A stretch of 64,000 nt of DNA from Cymbomonas tetramitiformis. Its lineage: Eukaryota; Chlorophyta; Pyramimonadophyceae; Pyramimonadales; Pyramimonadaceae. Location of the stretch: NCBI GenBank assembly GCA_001247695.2, contig LGRX02024700.1, positions 31,648 through 95,647 of the forward strand, given 5' to 3'. Positions 30,136 through 40,300 of the stretch are shown one piece after another (position 1 is the stretch's first letter; each line of letters opens with the position of its first letter). The notes under the pieces are model-generated. The model was not told the origin of the DNA. It saw nothing but the letters and a program-made list of their open reading frames with translations, and searched no databases. Made by a program: the position numbers and the translations under genes.

Positions 30136-31053
30136 ATGAACCCTTACGCTAACGAATACGTCCCGGGCGCTTACGGCATCATCGTAGCGTTGGAGGCGCA
30201 AAACGCAGTCTACCGCGAAATACTTCGCCTGCCGCCGACGTCGAGCGCGATTCGACGGTCGACGTATTTGGACGCCAATCCGACAAAGCCGGAGGGGCGA
30301 TACGATCCGCCGTGTCGCAAACACGCAGCGGTGCAGTGCGCGGTGCAACGAAATCACACCTGCAGCCAAACTTCTTCGCCGACGGAATTGCAACGTGTGC
30401 GCATCGGCGATCGCCGGTTTGCGGACGTCGTCGTGGCACGATCGTTTTGGAATTGGAAAGAGCGCGCGACGCGCGTTGAGCACCGCTTCGCCTGCGTTTC
30501 AAACACGATACGACGCAGGGCGACTCTGCAGCGCGTCATGACCGCGTGGATTCATTTTTGGGTCGTCACCAAGCGCATCACCAATCGAGTTTCACGCGCG
30601 CTGCATCACTGGCGCGCCGTCGTGCTGCATGACTTTTCGCTGCGCACGCAAGCGAAGCAGGCCACGCTGATCGAGCAGGAAGACGAGCACGTCATGATGA
30701 CGCAGCGAAACACGGATCTGCACTTTGCGCTGCAAACGTTGCAAGCGGATTTGGCGGAGGAGACGCTGCGCCTAAAAAACAGTCGGGGCACCAACACGGA
30801 GCTGCTGAAACGTTTGGCGGTATCCGGCGAGTGCATACGTAGCATGCGCAAAGATTACGTGATGACGTGCAATCATTGCCAAAAATGGCTTTTCCGCATG
30901 CATCAGACCGATCGCACGGACAGCAAAAACGCGACGTGTTCGTTCGTGGCGAACGAAGAGTTCGTCGATGCAAGCAGCAACGAGACCGTTGCGGAGTTTG
31001 CCAACGTGCAAATGAAAGAGATGCTGTTGAGTGACATAACATCGCCGCGTTAG
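30136..31053 (+). CDS. Coiled-coil protein with Trp-spaced (Sfi1-like) helices
   Basis: 305 aa from the first real ATG (30,136); the open frame begins 15 bases earlier at a GTG. Between about residues 100 and 165 there are successive segments of the form hydrophobic-x-x-W-x-x-W or A-x-x-x-W (ARSFWNWKERAT, RVMTAWIHFWVV, RALHHWRAVV). This resembles centrin-binding Sfi1-type repeats. A long coiled coil follows (about 180-240), then a CNHCQKWL motif and an acidic tail. Together these suggest a scaffold or cytoskeleton-linked protein. The resemblance is only in spacing. A perfect palindrome (GCCGTGTACGGC) overlaps the stop. Confidence 0.45.
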   Translation: MNPYANEYVPGAYGIIVALEAQNAVYREILRLPPTSSAIRRSTYLDANPTKPEGRYDPPCRKHAAVQCAVQRNHTCSQTSSPTELQRVRIGDRRFADVVVARSFWNWKERATRVEHRFACVSNTIRRRATLQRVMTAWIHFWVVTKRITNRVSRALHHWRAVVLHDFSLRTQAKQATLIEQEDEHVMMTQRNTDLHFALQTLQADLAEETLRLKNSRGTNTELLKRLAVSGECIRSMRKDYVMTCNHCQKWLFRMHQTDRTDSKNATCSFVANEEFVDASSNETVAEFANVQMKEMLLSDITSPR

Positions 31054-31064
31054 CCGTGTACGGC
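31053..31064 (+). terminator. Palindrome at the end of the coiled-coil gene
   Basis: GCCGTGTACGGC starts at the last base of the stop codon, between two convergent genes only 41 bases apart. It could fold in transcripts of either strand. Confidence 0.35.
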
Positions 31065-31094
31065 GTATGTACACGTGATATTACAGTTAACACG

Positions 31095-32323
31095 TCAGGG
31101 AACCAAGCTATCAGCGCCCCAGTACCTCAGTACCCACCCCGTGTTTTGACAGCTTTCGCCTTTGCCTAACCGTGTATCACTAGCGACGATGCGAAAGAAT
31201 TTAGGGTAGTCTCGTAAAGGGTGCGCCGTTTTGAAGGCGCGCGCTATACGCGTTTGCAAGTCGCGCAGGCCGACTCGGTGTGCGATCTTTTTATTGAAAT
31301 CCGTGCCCATCATGACGCACAGAGCGCAAAAACGCCACGCGCACGCCAAGTCGTCGAAACTGCGCAGCATGCGGTCGATATCCACGATTCTCCGCGTTTC
31401 GAAGGACCACAAGGTGTCGTAGCCTGTACGCGACGTCGCGAACGCGCTCCGATGCAGATCGTTCGCGACGACGCCGAACAAGACGTCCTCGCCTGCGGGC
31501 TGTGAGCACACCATATACGACCGCGTTATACACACGTGCCGCGCGCAAGTCGACAAACGCCGAGCGACGGTAGGCGACGCACCGCGCGTTCGCACGTCGG
31601 TAACCACAGATGCAGGGTGGCGTTCTGGCAGCGGACGCGAGCTTGCGACGCCAGTAGGATGGGTATCGAATCGGAATCGATTGTGCGCACGACGTAGCTT
31701 TTGTAGCCGGTCCGTTCCGTCAACCACTCGACGACCCGCGCCGCCGCCACGTCCGCTTCACCGCAACCTTCGATCGCCGTTTCCATGGACGCGTCGTGAA
31801 AACCCGACCAGACGCCGTCGCGTGCGCGGAAGGCGCGTATGCCTCGCGTGGCCATGCGGGTGACGAGCATAACCTCGCCGGTTTTGCGTTTCAGATCGGG
31901 CGGCGTCAGCTTGTCGTGCAGATAATGCAACACGGCCTGCTTGAACGCGCGGTTCGACAAGGCGGCACACCAATCCGTCGGCGCGTTATCGTCGTCCAGG
32001 ACGGGCGCCGTCGCGGTCGCGTTGGCGTCGGGCGCGCGTTTGTCGCGCCTACGTTGCTCGTCACGTTTTTGTTCGGGCATGTTCAGGTCGTCGTCGCCGA
32101 GCGCGACAAAGCACGCACACCCGGCGTCGTACGCGCTCGTGATCTGCGCTTGCGCGTAACGCACCAACTGCGTCCCGGTGGATCCTCTAAAACGGTACAG
32201 CAGCCACATGAAATCGACCACGCACACCTGAGGCGCGGGCAGCCCGCGCAGCTCTTCACGATCGAGGTACACTTTCGGCATACGCTCGCGCATGTGTTTT
32301 GCGATCCCCGCGTGCAGCCCCAT
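31095..32323 (-). CDS. XPG/FEN1-like structure-specific nuclease, two exons
   Basis: Exon 1 is 32,323-31,583 and exon 2 is 31,499-31,095, giving 381 aa, the usual FEN1 size. The start MGLHAGIAKH matches the conserved N-terminus of the family and is preferred to the upstream ATG at 32,386, which lies in the TATA region. Visible motifs are Asp37 in VVDFMW, an XPG-N block with GDDDLNMPEQK and a basic run, an XPG-I block with EGCGEAD, a TIDSDS acid pair, and MGTDFNKKI then VGLRDL of the helix-hairpin region. FEN1 enzymes remove 5' flaps in replication and repair. The frame break between the two blocks is explained by an 83-base GT-AG intron with phase 0 on both sides. Confidence 0.7.
31500..31582 (-). 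other. Predicted 83-base spliceosomal intron in the nuclease gene
   Basis: In minus sense the donor is GTGCGTCG and the acceptor ...GTGCTCACAG. A TATAAC-like branch point lies about 25 bases before the acceptor. Removal joins exon 1 and exon 2 in the same frame. Confidence 0.55.
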
Positions 32324-32416
32324 CGTGCGTCGGCGGACGAAGCGGTCGGCGACGAGGTGGATCGGCGCGTTATTATATATATACACGTGCGAACGCGTCA
32401 GCGATCGGCGTTGACG
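32324..32416. promoter_or_regulatory. Divergent promoter between the nuclease and the 244-aa protein
   Basis: 93 bases between two divergent starts (32,323 minus and 32,417 plus), with one TATTATATATATA stretch at about 32,370-32,383. The symmetric TA run can serve as TATA box in both directions at 35-50 bases from each ATG. Confidence 0.5.
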
Positions 32417-33315
32417 ATGAACTTTTTAGGCGGCGCAGGGGCGCGATCGTCCGCACCCGCGCAGCCGACCAAGCCTTACGGACAGGGTAAACCCATACCG
32501 GACGAACTGAAGCACAGCGCGTGTTTCACGCCCTCGCCGGCCACCGCGCACCGTTCGCGCACGAAGGTGTACATCGCCGTGTCCACGTGCGCGTACGGCT
32601 TGTGCGCCGGCTCGATCCGAGAAGTTTGCGACGAAGTCATAGGCAAGCACGATTTGGATGACACGACGCGGCTGTACAACCTGATGATCGCCACCGACGA
32701 CGGGACCGTCGGATTCGACGCCAAGGTCGCTCAAACAATTTACGCGGTGAGCTCCGTCAAGCCTCGCGCCGCGATCGCGAGTTGGACCTTCCGCCGTGTG
32801 GCGTTTGCGCGGATTATACGGTCGTCCGTAGCGGACTTGTGACGCGCAGTCTCTTATTGATCGTGACTTCATTACCCTTCCCCCCCCTCCCTTGCCCTCC
32901 GCGCGCGCAGGAGTATAGACAGTTCCACAGCACGCAGAGATTGCCACGGCAGGACGGGGTCGACGCGCGTCAGCGCATCGCCACCGAGTTGGCGAAGCTT
33001 GTCGGGCAGATAAATGCCACAGCACGCCACGTGGACGATAACACGGAAACGAAGTACGCGATCGTTTGGCTCGAGACGGACGCGCAATCCGTAGATCCTT
33101 ACGTCACTTTCCTTCGCGCTCTAAACAAGCACGGGAATACCGACCTCACCATCTACGGCGTGGACGTCGGTAAAGCACTACCTCCCGGATCCGTGAGCAC
33201 GGCGCGGCCGGTGCGGTCCGTGGATAAAGTTACGCTAACAGGCGACCGCGTGCGCGACGCGCGCGAAGACATCATCGGCGTGCCTCGCAAGTTGATGGTG
33301 ACCGCCTTCACTTGA
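32417..33315 (+). CDS. Hypothetical 244-aa protein, two exons
   Basis: Exon 1 is 32,417-32,746 (110 codons) and exon 2 is 32,911-33,315 (134 codons plus stop). The N-terminal 40 residues are Ala/Pro-rich and disordered. The folded part has mixed strands and helices, including a KVYIAVSTCAYG strand and a TKYAIVWLETDAQ strand, and ends in a basic region with VGVPRK-like character (IIGVPRKLM). No family is recognised. The intron is well supported, so the gene depends on host splicing. It shares its promoter with the flap nuclease, which hints at similar timing. Confidence 0.55.
32747..32910 (+). other. Predicted 164-base spliceosomal intron
   Basis: Donor GTGAGCTC, a GTGACTT branch-like site, a long pyrimidine tract (CTTCCCCCCCTCCCTTGCCC) and acceptor GCGCGCAG. 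Both borders are phase 0. This is the clearest intron signal in the viral block. Confidence 0.75.
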
Positions 33316-33331
33316 GCGGCGTTCGGTGGGC

Positions 33332-33700
33332 CTATGAGGATTGCGAAAGCGCGTTTTTATACTGCCCGATCTGCATCGCCAGCATGATAACGCCGAACAC
33401 CACATTGGCCAGGGCGATGAGGTGCAACGAGTTGCGTTTGGTGCGCGCCAGCAGTAATCCGGTGGTCCCGGAGATCACGCTGAAAGCGTTGAAGATGAGC
33501 ATTTTCCTATACATGGGCACCTTGAATCGACAGTCGTGCGACACGCATGTGAAGAGCGTCAGCGTGACCGTCGCCGCGCAAAGCGATCGGTACATGGCCA
33601 ACGCGTCGGCACCGGCGTAGTACAACGCGAGGGTGACGGTGCACGCGATTACGTTGGCGACGGACGCCACAATGGCGTACATGAGTATATCGCGGATCAT
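33332..33700 (-). CDS. Small four-helix membrane protein
   Basis: 122 aa from the ATG at 33,700. The frame runs open to 33,802, but a TATA box (33,728-33,735) lies in that extension, so the downstream start is chosen. Four hydrophobic segments are evident, at about residues 6-30, 35-55, 63-85 and 92-112, with short charged loops. It ends 16 bases from the convergent gene on the plus strand. No family is recognised. A virion or host membrane location is likely. Confidence 0.55.
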   Translation of the reverse strand: MIRDILMYAIVASVANVIACTVTLALYYAGADALAMYRSLCAATVTLTLFTCVSHDCRFKVPMYRKMLIFNAFSVISGTTGLLLARTKRNSLHLIALANVVFGVIMLAMQIGQYKNALSQSS

Positions 33701-33727
33701 TTTGACTGACGACGCCCGACGTGGAGG

Positions 33728-33735
33728 TATATATA
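33728..33735 (-). promoter_or_regulatory. TATA box of the small membrane protein gene
   Basis: TATATATA about 30 bases before the ATG at 33,700. Confidence 0.5.
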
Positions 33736-34001
33736 CATCGGAACGGTTTCGTATGCACGGACGAGACATAGGGCCGCGCTCTCCGATCGGACTGCTGCAC
33801 AAAAATGGGAGGGACGTATTGGGTCGATTTTCGTGTATATTTTTTTACATTGAAATATAAATACAACTTTGTTTGACGTGCTCGGACGTTCGCAAAACGT
33901 TTGATAGTGTACGCTGCGACGGCCCCTTCCGGGTTATCGAGCGTGGTCCTACTTAGCACAAGAAAAACGTGATACGCACGTGCGCCGGAAAGGTGAAGGG
34001 G
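33736..34001. other. Intergenic region before the RNA polymerase-like gene end
   Basis: No gene supported. In minus sense it follows the stop of the RNA polymerase-like gene and begins with a palindrome-containing stretch (GCGCACGTGCG) and a T-run, a possible transcript end. Confidence 0.35.
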
Positions 34002-36584
34002 TTACAACTGGCTCTGACGGCGCACGTCCTCGAATTTGTCCCCGATCATCATTTCAATGTTTCGCACTCGCTCGCGCTGCTGGTGTACCGAATCCGTGCG
34101 CGATCGTCCGGGGGTGTCGTCCACGCAGTTTAACTCCTGTTCACGGCGCATAAAGAGGCCGATCAGTTGGCCCATCGAGCTTTCGTTTTTCTTGCGCTTG
34201 CTCTGGCGGTTCTCGCCGTCGTCGAATTTTACATTGTACAACGTATCGACGGCCTTTCGCTCCAGGTGCGCCACCGCGGCGATCGAGAGCCGCGCCAGTC
34301 CCAGCTGCAGTTCCAGCGCGACCACGGACCAAAGCTCCACATGCGTCAGCGTGCGGAGCTCATGATGATCCGGAAAGGGTGGCGCATTTTTGTACATGTG
34401 ACCGTTTAAACATGACATACCCACAAATCCGCCGCTCCAAGCCCGGCGCCAGACGTTGTAAGCTTTGTTGCGTGTTTTTTTGTCGCGCATATACCGCAAC
34501 CAAAATAGCAGCGTCGCGTCGGTGGCGTCGTCCCGCGCCACCTCGGACTCGGTGTCGTCCACAAGCTGCCCGTACTCCGTGGCGATCGTCCTGAGCCAAT
34601 TGATGGCCGTCCCGATCATATCCCGACCGAGCGCGGCGACTGCCACGCCGTTCGCATCCTCGTCGACGCGCGTGCGAAATCCGGTCGCATCCTCGACAAG
34701 CTTGGCGACGCAGACTGCTACGCACTCGCTCGCAGAATTGCACGTGTCCTCCTCGCGATCATTGTCCTCAGATAGTAGAAGAGGATGCTCGAAACGCAAC
34801 ACCCTGCAAAGCACAGGTTTGGGCACACGCGGTGCTTCGTACGCGGCACCGTCAGGTTTGGGGTTTTTGTCGCATACGCGACAGCATTCGGACAACGTAG
34901 CAAAGTCGTGATGTTGGAGCTGCTCGAGCGCCCGTACGTATTCTGTTGCAAACTGCCTCACAAGCGTGATCCGCGTTTTGGTGTCGAACAGTTCATTCTG
35001 ACTGTCAAGGCAGGCGTCCTTCGCTTTCGGGGCGTGCGAATTGCTGAGAACGCGCAAATCGGCGTTGAGGGTGTCGGCACCGGTTCTTGCTAGGTACTGA
35101 GACGCAGCCAACGCCCCGGCGCGAACGCGCGTGTTCAACATGGCGCTTTTAACCGGCGATGCAAGCAACGAGGTTGCACGCACGCGATGCAACACCGCTT
35201 CGTCCACGGTGGTCAAAGCCGTGCACTCGGTCTCGTACGCCTCCTCCATCGTGGTGACAAACAGTTCGATACCTTGCGACACCCAGCACACGTCGGCATT
35301 GTCGCCGTCAAAGTCGGCTCGTGCGTTGTTTATCACTCCCGGCGTCCGCTTCGTCGCCCCTCCCTTTCGTACGCGCACGTCATCGTACGATACGGGGCGC
35401 GCGTCGGTGTCCTCGGGTGCGACCACAATCAGTCGGTGCGGGTCGAAGAGGGTCATGATGTCCACCCCCGCCGCGGAACGAACGCTGGACAGAAATGTCA
35501 GATCATCGTCGTTAAGGATGTCCGTCACGGCATTCGCCTCCCGCGCGTAGAACAAACGAAGCAACGTGTCCGTGTTCAGCGGGAGCGTAGGATTGTTTGC
35601 GCCGTGCGTGTCGCTTTTTGCGCAGATTTTGCGCAGCGGGTTGCGGGCGTCGGGTTCGTCGTTAAGGTCGTGCACCTGGGTGTTGGTCAAAAAGGCGTAC
35701 GCGACGCCGTTGTGGTAGTTCATGTACATCATGGTGTAAACCAGCTTGTTGCGCACGTCGGAGTCGAAAATATTACCGGTGCTGAGATCGTGAGTTACCG
35801 TCTCCCTCGCGGCGTGGCTGACGTCCCTCAGAATACTGCGCAACAGTTGATACCCTTGAATGCGGCTGGATCTTGGCATCGTGGATCTTTGGTCCTTCAG
35901 CGCGGCGTGCAGTTTGCAGGTGTAGGAGCGAACATCCGGAGATTCCGTATGGGATGTTATGTCGTGCGCGGCTAAAAAGTTAAGCGCCGCGGTCTCGTTG
36001 CGGCCGCTCGCGGCCCATTCGCAGATCGTTACCTCCGGCACCGCGCGTACGAGGCAACCTCTAGGCAGCGTTGCGTGCACAGGCAAAAACTGTAACGCCT
36101 CGTACCAATCCTCGTCCACCGTGACGCTGGAGGTACGCATGTACAACGAGTAGTCATCTTCGTCGATACGGGGCGAAACCGGTCGGGAGCTCGCCTCGAC
36201 GGGCGTTTGCCTGCGCCAGTTGTGCACGCGCAGGTTGCGCGTGGCGGCCGTCTCGTTTTGCTCATCGATGTTGGTGATGCGAGCGCCCAACTTACGATGG
36301 CTTCCATATTCGAACATGCAGCACATCCCACGCTGAAAGATTCCGCTTGAGTGCACGCGAAGAGCCGTGCAGATGTTGTTGGATTGCGAGTATCGCACGA
36401 CCGGCGTGCGCAGCACCTCGGTTTTTAAAAAAGGCGCGACTTCATCATCATCCACGTGATCGTCGCACGCAAGGTCGTCCGCAAACACCACCGGTTGCAA
36501 AAACGGCAGGTCCACGAATTGGTCGGAAGTGCTCGCGTCGTTGTGCGCGTACGGTCGTAGGCTGCGTTCGACGTTCTGGTTCAT
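34002..36584 (-). CDS. RNA polymerase beta-prime/RPB1-like protein with DFDGD active-site motif
   Basis: 860 aa. Residues 420-430 contain ADFDGD with Asp424, Asp426 and Asp428, the catalytic magnesium-binding loop of the largest subunit of multisubunit RNA polymerases. It is preceded by a basic stretch (VRKGGATKR), and the following helix is compatible with the double-psi barrel. The rest is very diverged. The protein is about half the length of RPB1, so it may be a reduced subunit; baculovirus LEF-9 is a precedent for a short protein carrying this loop. A second-largest subunit is not seen in this window. It would act in viral transcription. Only 9 bases separate it from the upstream small gene. 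Confidence 0.5.
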   Translation of the reverse strand: MNQNVERSLRPYAHNDASTSDQFVDLPFLQPVVFADDLACDDHVDDDEVAPFLKTEVLRTPVVRYSQSNNICTALRVHSSGIFQRGMCCMFEYGSHRKLGARITNIDEQNETAATRNLRVHNWRRQTPVEASSRPVSPRIDEDDYSLYMRTSSVTVDEDWYEALQFLPVHATLPRGCLVRAVPEVTICEWAASGRNETAALNFLAAHDITSHTESPDVRSYTCKLHAALKDQRSTMPRSSRIQGYQLLRSILRDVSHAARETVTHDLSTGNIFDSDVRNKLVYTMMYMNYHNGVAYAFLTNTQVHDLNDEPDARNPLRKICAKSDTHGANNPTLPLNTDTLLRLFYAREANAVTDILNDDDLTFLSSVRSAAGVDIMTLFDPHRLIVVAPEDTDARPVSYDDVRVRKGGATKRTPGVINNARADFDGDNADVCWVSQGIELFVTTMEEAYETECTALTTVDEAVLHRVRATSLLASPVKSAMLNTRVRAGALAASQYLARTGADTLNADLRVLSNSHAPKAKDACLDSQNELFDTKTRITLVRQFATEYVRALEQLQHHDFATLSECCRVCDKNPKPDGAAYEAPRVPKPVLCRVLRFEHPLLLSEDNDREEDTCNSASECVAVCVAKLVEDATGFRTRVDEDANGVAVAALGRDMIGTAINWLRTIATEYGQLVDDTESEVARDDATDATLLFWLRYMRDKKTRNKAYNVWRRAWSGGFVGMSCLNGHMYKNAPPFPDHHELRTLTHVELWSVVALELQLGLARLSIAAVAHLERKAVDTLYNVKFDDGENRQSKRKKNESSMGQLIGLFMRREQELNCVDDTPGRSRTDSVHQQRERVRNIEMMIGDKFEDVRRQSQL

Positions 36585-36593
36585 CTGACGGTC

Positions 36594-36854
36594 TTAGCAA
36601 TCGTTGGCTAAACACATCTTTAATCTCGCTGTGGCTTCCGTCAGCGTATTTACGACGTGTGTTAATTGTTTAAGCGCGTCTTCAAGCTTATCGACGGCGC
36701 GTTCATGATTTTTAAGTACCTGTTTAAGGGCACCCATTTCACTATTTACTAGATCGCTCAACAAGCGCTCATCCCGACACACGATATTAAGAACTATTTT
36801 CTCAAGAATGTCCTTTTTTTTATGGTTAACAAGAATATCAATAACATCGGACAT
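36594..36854 (-). CDS. Small helical protein, 86 aa
   Basis: ATG at 36,854. Fully helical and heptad-like from residue 35 to 80 (MGALKQVLKNHERAVDKLED and on), so a short coiled coil. AT-rich codons. It ends 9 bases before the start of the RNA polymerase-like gene on the same strand, so the two may share a transcript. It is similar in size and style to 36,931-37,266, but the sequence match is weak. Confidence 0.5.
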   Translation of the reverse strand: MSDVIDILVNHKKKDILEKIVLNIVCRDERLLSDLVNSEMGALKQVLKNHERAVDKLEDALKQLTHVVNTLTEATARLKMCLANDC

Positions 36855-36930
36855 CGTGGCGAGCGTCTGGACAACTTAAACCTGGCCAAACGTGATGCGC
36901 TAATTCGTGTCCGCGTTAGGTTATTGGAGT

Positions 36931-37266
36931 CTATTCGGAAGCGCATGTCATTTCTCCACACAAGGTATCTATACTATCGCCGAGCTTTTGCATCGCATCT
37001 TTCAGCTCATTAATCTTGTCTGACGTTTTGCCGTGGATGTCAATAGAGTCCTCTATTTTTCGTTCATATTCCTTAACGAATGTCCTAATTATTTCATGAA
37101 CGGTATCCGCAATTTTGATATCATCCGTTACACCAAATTTTGTAAGGCGTGTTTTTAACTCGGCGCGCACTTGGGTCTCAACAGCTTCAAGCTCAGTAAG
37201 GTGTTTACCTACTATTCCTAGAAACTCGTTCACGATAACCTCTACTGAATAGACCGCCGAACTCAT
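36931..37266 (-). CDS. Small helical protein of a viral gene family, 111 aa
   Basis: The start at 37,266 is the first ATG; the frame extends to 37,293 only by a GTG. The central part (LKTRLTKFGVTDDIKIADTVHEII) aligns with the 94-aa protein at 40,643-40,927 (YKLKDFGLKDDGEKIIDTNIKKII), so they are paralogues, and both relate to the 110-aa protein at 42,844-43,176. The C-terminal third is a coiled coil. AT-rich. It shares a short intergenic region with the divergent DNA polymerase gene, which starts 50 bases away. Confidence 0.55.
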   Translation of the reverse strand: MSSAVYSVEVIVNEFLGIVGKHLTELEAVETQVRAELKTRLTKFGVTDDIKIADTVHEIIRTFVKEYERKIEDSIDIHGKTSDKINELKDAMQKLGDSIDTLCGEMTCASE

Positions 37267-37316
37267 TATGTTATCGCCGGGGTCTTTATACACGGTGGTG
37301 CGCGTATCTATACAGG

Positions 37317-40300
37317 ATGAGTCGATCCTGGAAACGGTCGATCGGCGACGACACGGCGGACCCGCGATGCGCGGTGACTTTTATGCAAACTAGCGTTGAA
37401 GAGTCGGACGCGCCGGCGCACACGCGTCCCGTGCGGGTGGCCATGACGGTCGGGGGCGTGGTGCCCGTGCTGCGCGTGTTCGGCGTCACGCAAAATTCAG
37501 CCAGCGTGTGCGCGCACGTGCACGGTTTCCATCCGCATCTGTGGTGCACCACTCCACAGTGGCAGACCCTGAGCGGGCCCGAGGCGATGGCGCGGTTTTG
37601 CGACGTCCTGGACGTGGCGGTGGCGGACGAAACGCGCAACGACGACAGCGCCCGGCGAGTGCTGGAGGTCAAGGCGATGCCCCGACGTGACGTGATGTAC
37701 CACTCGCGCGCGGAGTTCACGCAGCCGTATTTTAGGGTCACGCTGCGGCGTCCGTGTCACATCACCGCCTGTCGCAAGGCGCTGTCGCGCTGCGAGCGGT
37801 TCAAATGTCTGGGTTTGACCGCGCCGTTCGAGCTGTACGAGGCGGACGTCGATTACACGCTGCGGTACATGGTGGACGTTGGCATGGTCGGATGCAGCTG
37901 GCTCACCGCGCCGGCGGAAAGCTACGCACCGCGCCGGTCGGAGAAGCGCGACACGCGCTGTCAGATCGAATTCGACATCGACTACGCGCAGCTCGTCGCC
38001 CACGACCCGGAGTTCGCGCCCTACGACGGCGTCGCACCGTTGCGCGTTTTCAGCTTTGACATCGAATGTTGCGCGGAGGAGGGTCACTTTCCATGCCCCA
38101 GCTCCGACCCGGTCATACAGATCGCTGTGGAGATGGTCGTGGAACCGATCGCGGCGGAGTGGCGCCGTGTGTACACGCTGGGAGATTGCGGGCGCCTCGC
38201 GGGCGCCGAGGTGATAGCGTGCGACGACGAGCGCCAGCTGCTGCGTCGTTGGTCCTCCGACCTCGTCGCGGCCGATCCCGATCTGATCATCGGGTACAAC
38301 GTGCAAAATTTTGACATAGATTACCTTATGAGGCGCGCCGAGGCGCTCGGCGTGATCGAGTTTCCCTATTTCGGGCGCGTTAGGCGTAAGAAGGCGGAGA
38401 GCAAAGAGATGACCTTTTCGTCCAAAGCGCAGGGCACGCGCAAAAACATGCGGGCCGTGATCGACGGGCGCGTCGTGCTGGACGTCATGCAATCCATACA
38501 GACCGATCACAAGCTGTCCAGCTACACGCTCAATTACGTGTCCGAGAGATTCCTCGGGGAGCGTAAAGAGGTGCGCGCCCGCGTTCGTATTTTCGTCCGT
38601 ACGTTTGGGCCCGGCGTGACGTGACGGGCGCGGTCGTGCGCGCAGGACGTGCATCACAGCATGATCGCCAAACTGCACCGCGGCGACCGCAACACGCGCC
38701 AGCGCCTCGCGGCCTACTGCCTCAAGGACGCGCAGCTGCCCGTGCGCCTGATGCGCAAGCTTATGCTCATTTACAACCTGACCGAGATGGCGCGGGTCAC
38801 CGGCGTGCCGCTCAGCTACCTTTTGCACCGCGGCCAGAGCGTGAAAGTGTTTTCACAGCTGCTGCGTCGCGCCGGTCGCGAGGGGCTGCTGCTCCCGACG
38901 CACGCGCGCGACGAGGCCGTCGTCGGCGACGGGGGCGTCGCCTACGAGGGCGCCACGGTGCTGGACGCGAAAGCCGGGTATTACGAGGTACCGATCGCGA
39001 CCCTGGATTTCGCCTCGCTGTACCCTTCCATCATGCGGGCGCACAACCTGTGTTACACGACGCTCGTGCCCGCGGATCGGCGAGCGGAGTACGCCGAGAC
39101 GGAGCTCACCCTGACGCCGACGGGCGACTGCTTCGTCAAACCGGAAGTGCGTCGCGGGCTGCTTCCCGCGATCCTCGACGACCTGCTGAGCGCGCGCAAG
39201 CGCGCTCGCGCCCTGATCAAAACCACGGACGATCCGATGATGCGCGGAGTTCTGGAGGGCCGTCAGCTCGCGCTCAAGCTAAGCGCCAACTCGGTGTACG
39301 GGTTCACCGGCGCGACGGTCGGCAAGCTGCCGTGCCTGGCCATCTCGGCGAGCACCACCGCCTTCGGCAGGCGAATGATCGACGAGACGCGGAGCTTCGT
39401 GTTGCGCGAGTACACGGTGGCGAACGGTTACCCCCACGACGCGGACGTGGTGTACGGCGACACCGACTCCGTGATGGTCCGCTTCGGTTGCGCGGACGTG
39501 GCGGAGGCCATGCGCCTGGGCGCGCTCGCGGCGGATCAGGTCACGGCGCTCTTTCCGGCCCCGGTGCAGCTCGAATTTGAGAAAGTGTACCACCCGTACC
39601 TCCTGATGGGCAAGAAGCGTTACGCCGGGCTGTTGTGGACTCGCGCGGACAGGCACGACAAGCTGGACACGAAAGGCATCGAGACAGTTCGCCGCGACAA
39701 CTGCGCTTTCGCGCGCAACACCATCGCCGGGGTGCTCCGGAGGGTGCTGGTGCTTCGCGACGTGCCCGGGAGCGTGGAGTACGTGAAGGGGCGCATCGAG
39801 GAGTTGCTCACGGGACGTGTGGACATCTCCGAGCTGGTCATCACCAAGGGACTGACGCGCGAGGTGTCGGAGTACGCCACTCGCGCCGCGCACGTGGAGC
39901 TGGCGGCCAAGCGTCGAAGGCGCCACGCGGCCACCGCGCCTCGCGTTGGCGATCGCGTGCCGTACGTGATACTGCGTGGGCACAAGACAAGCAAAACCTA
40001 CGAGCTCGCGGAGGACCCGGTGCGCGTCGTGGAAAGGGGGCTGCCGATCGATCACCGGCACTACCTCGAACACCATCTGAAGCTGCCTCTGACCCGCATC
40101 TACGCCGCGATCCTGCCCAACGTGGAACGGGCGCTCTTCTCCGGTCCGCACACGATGGGCTCGGCGCCGCAGCGCCTGCCGAGGTCCGTCGAACACGCCG
40201 CCGGCATATCGCGTTTCGCGCGGGTGGTGAAAGCCTGCGCGGGGTGCCGCACGACGCTGTCGGACGCGGACCGGGACGCGGGGCTGTGCGCGCACTGCCG

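Noticed and set aside
38621..39580. 319-codon plus-strand frame overlapping polymerase exon 2
   Set aside because: Alternate-frame shadow, Arg/Ala/Gly-rich; it starts inside the predicted intron.
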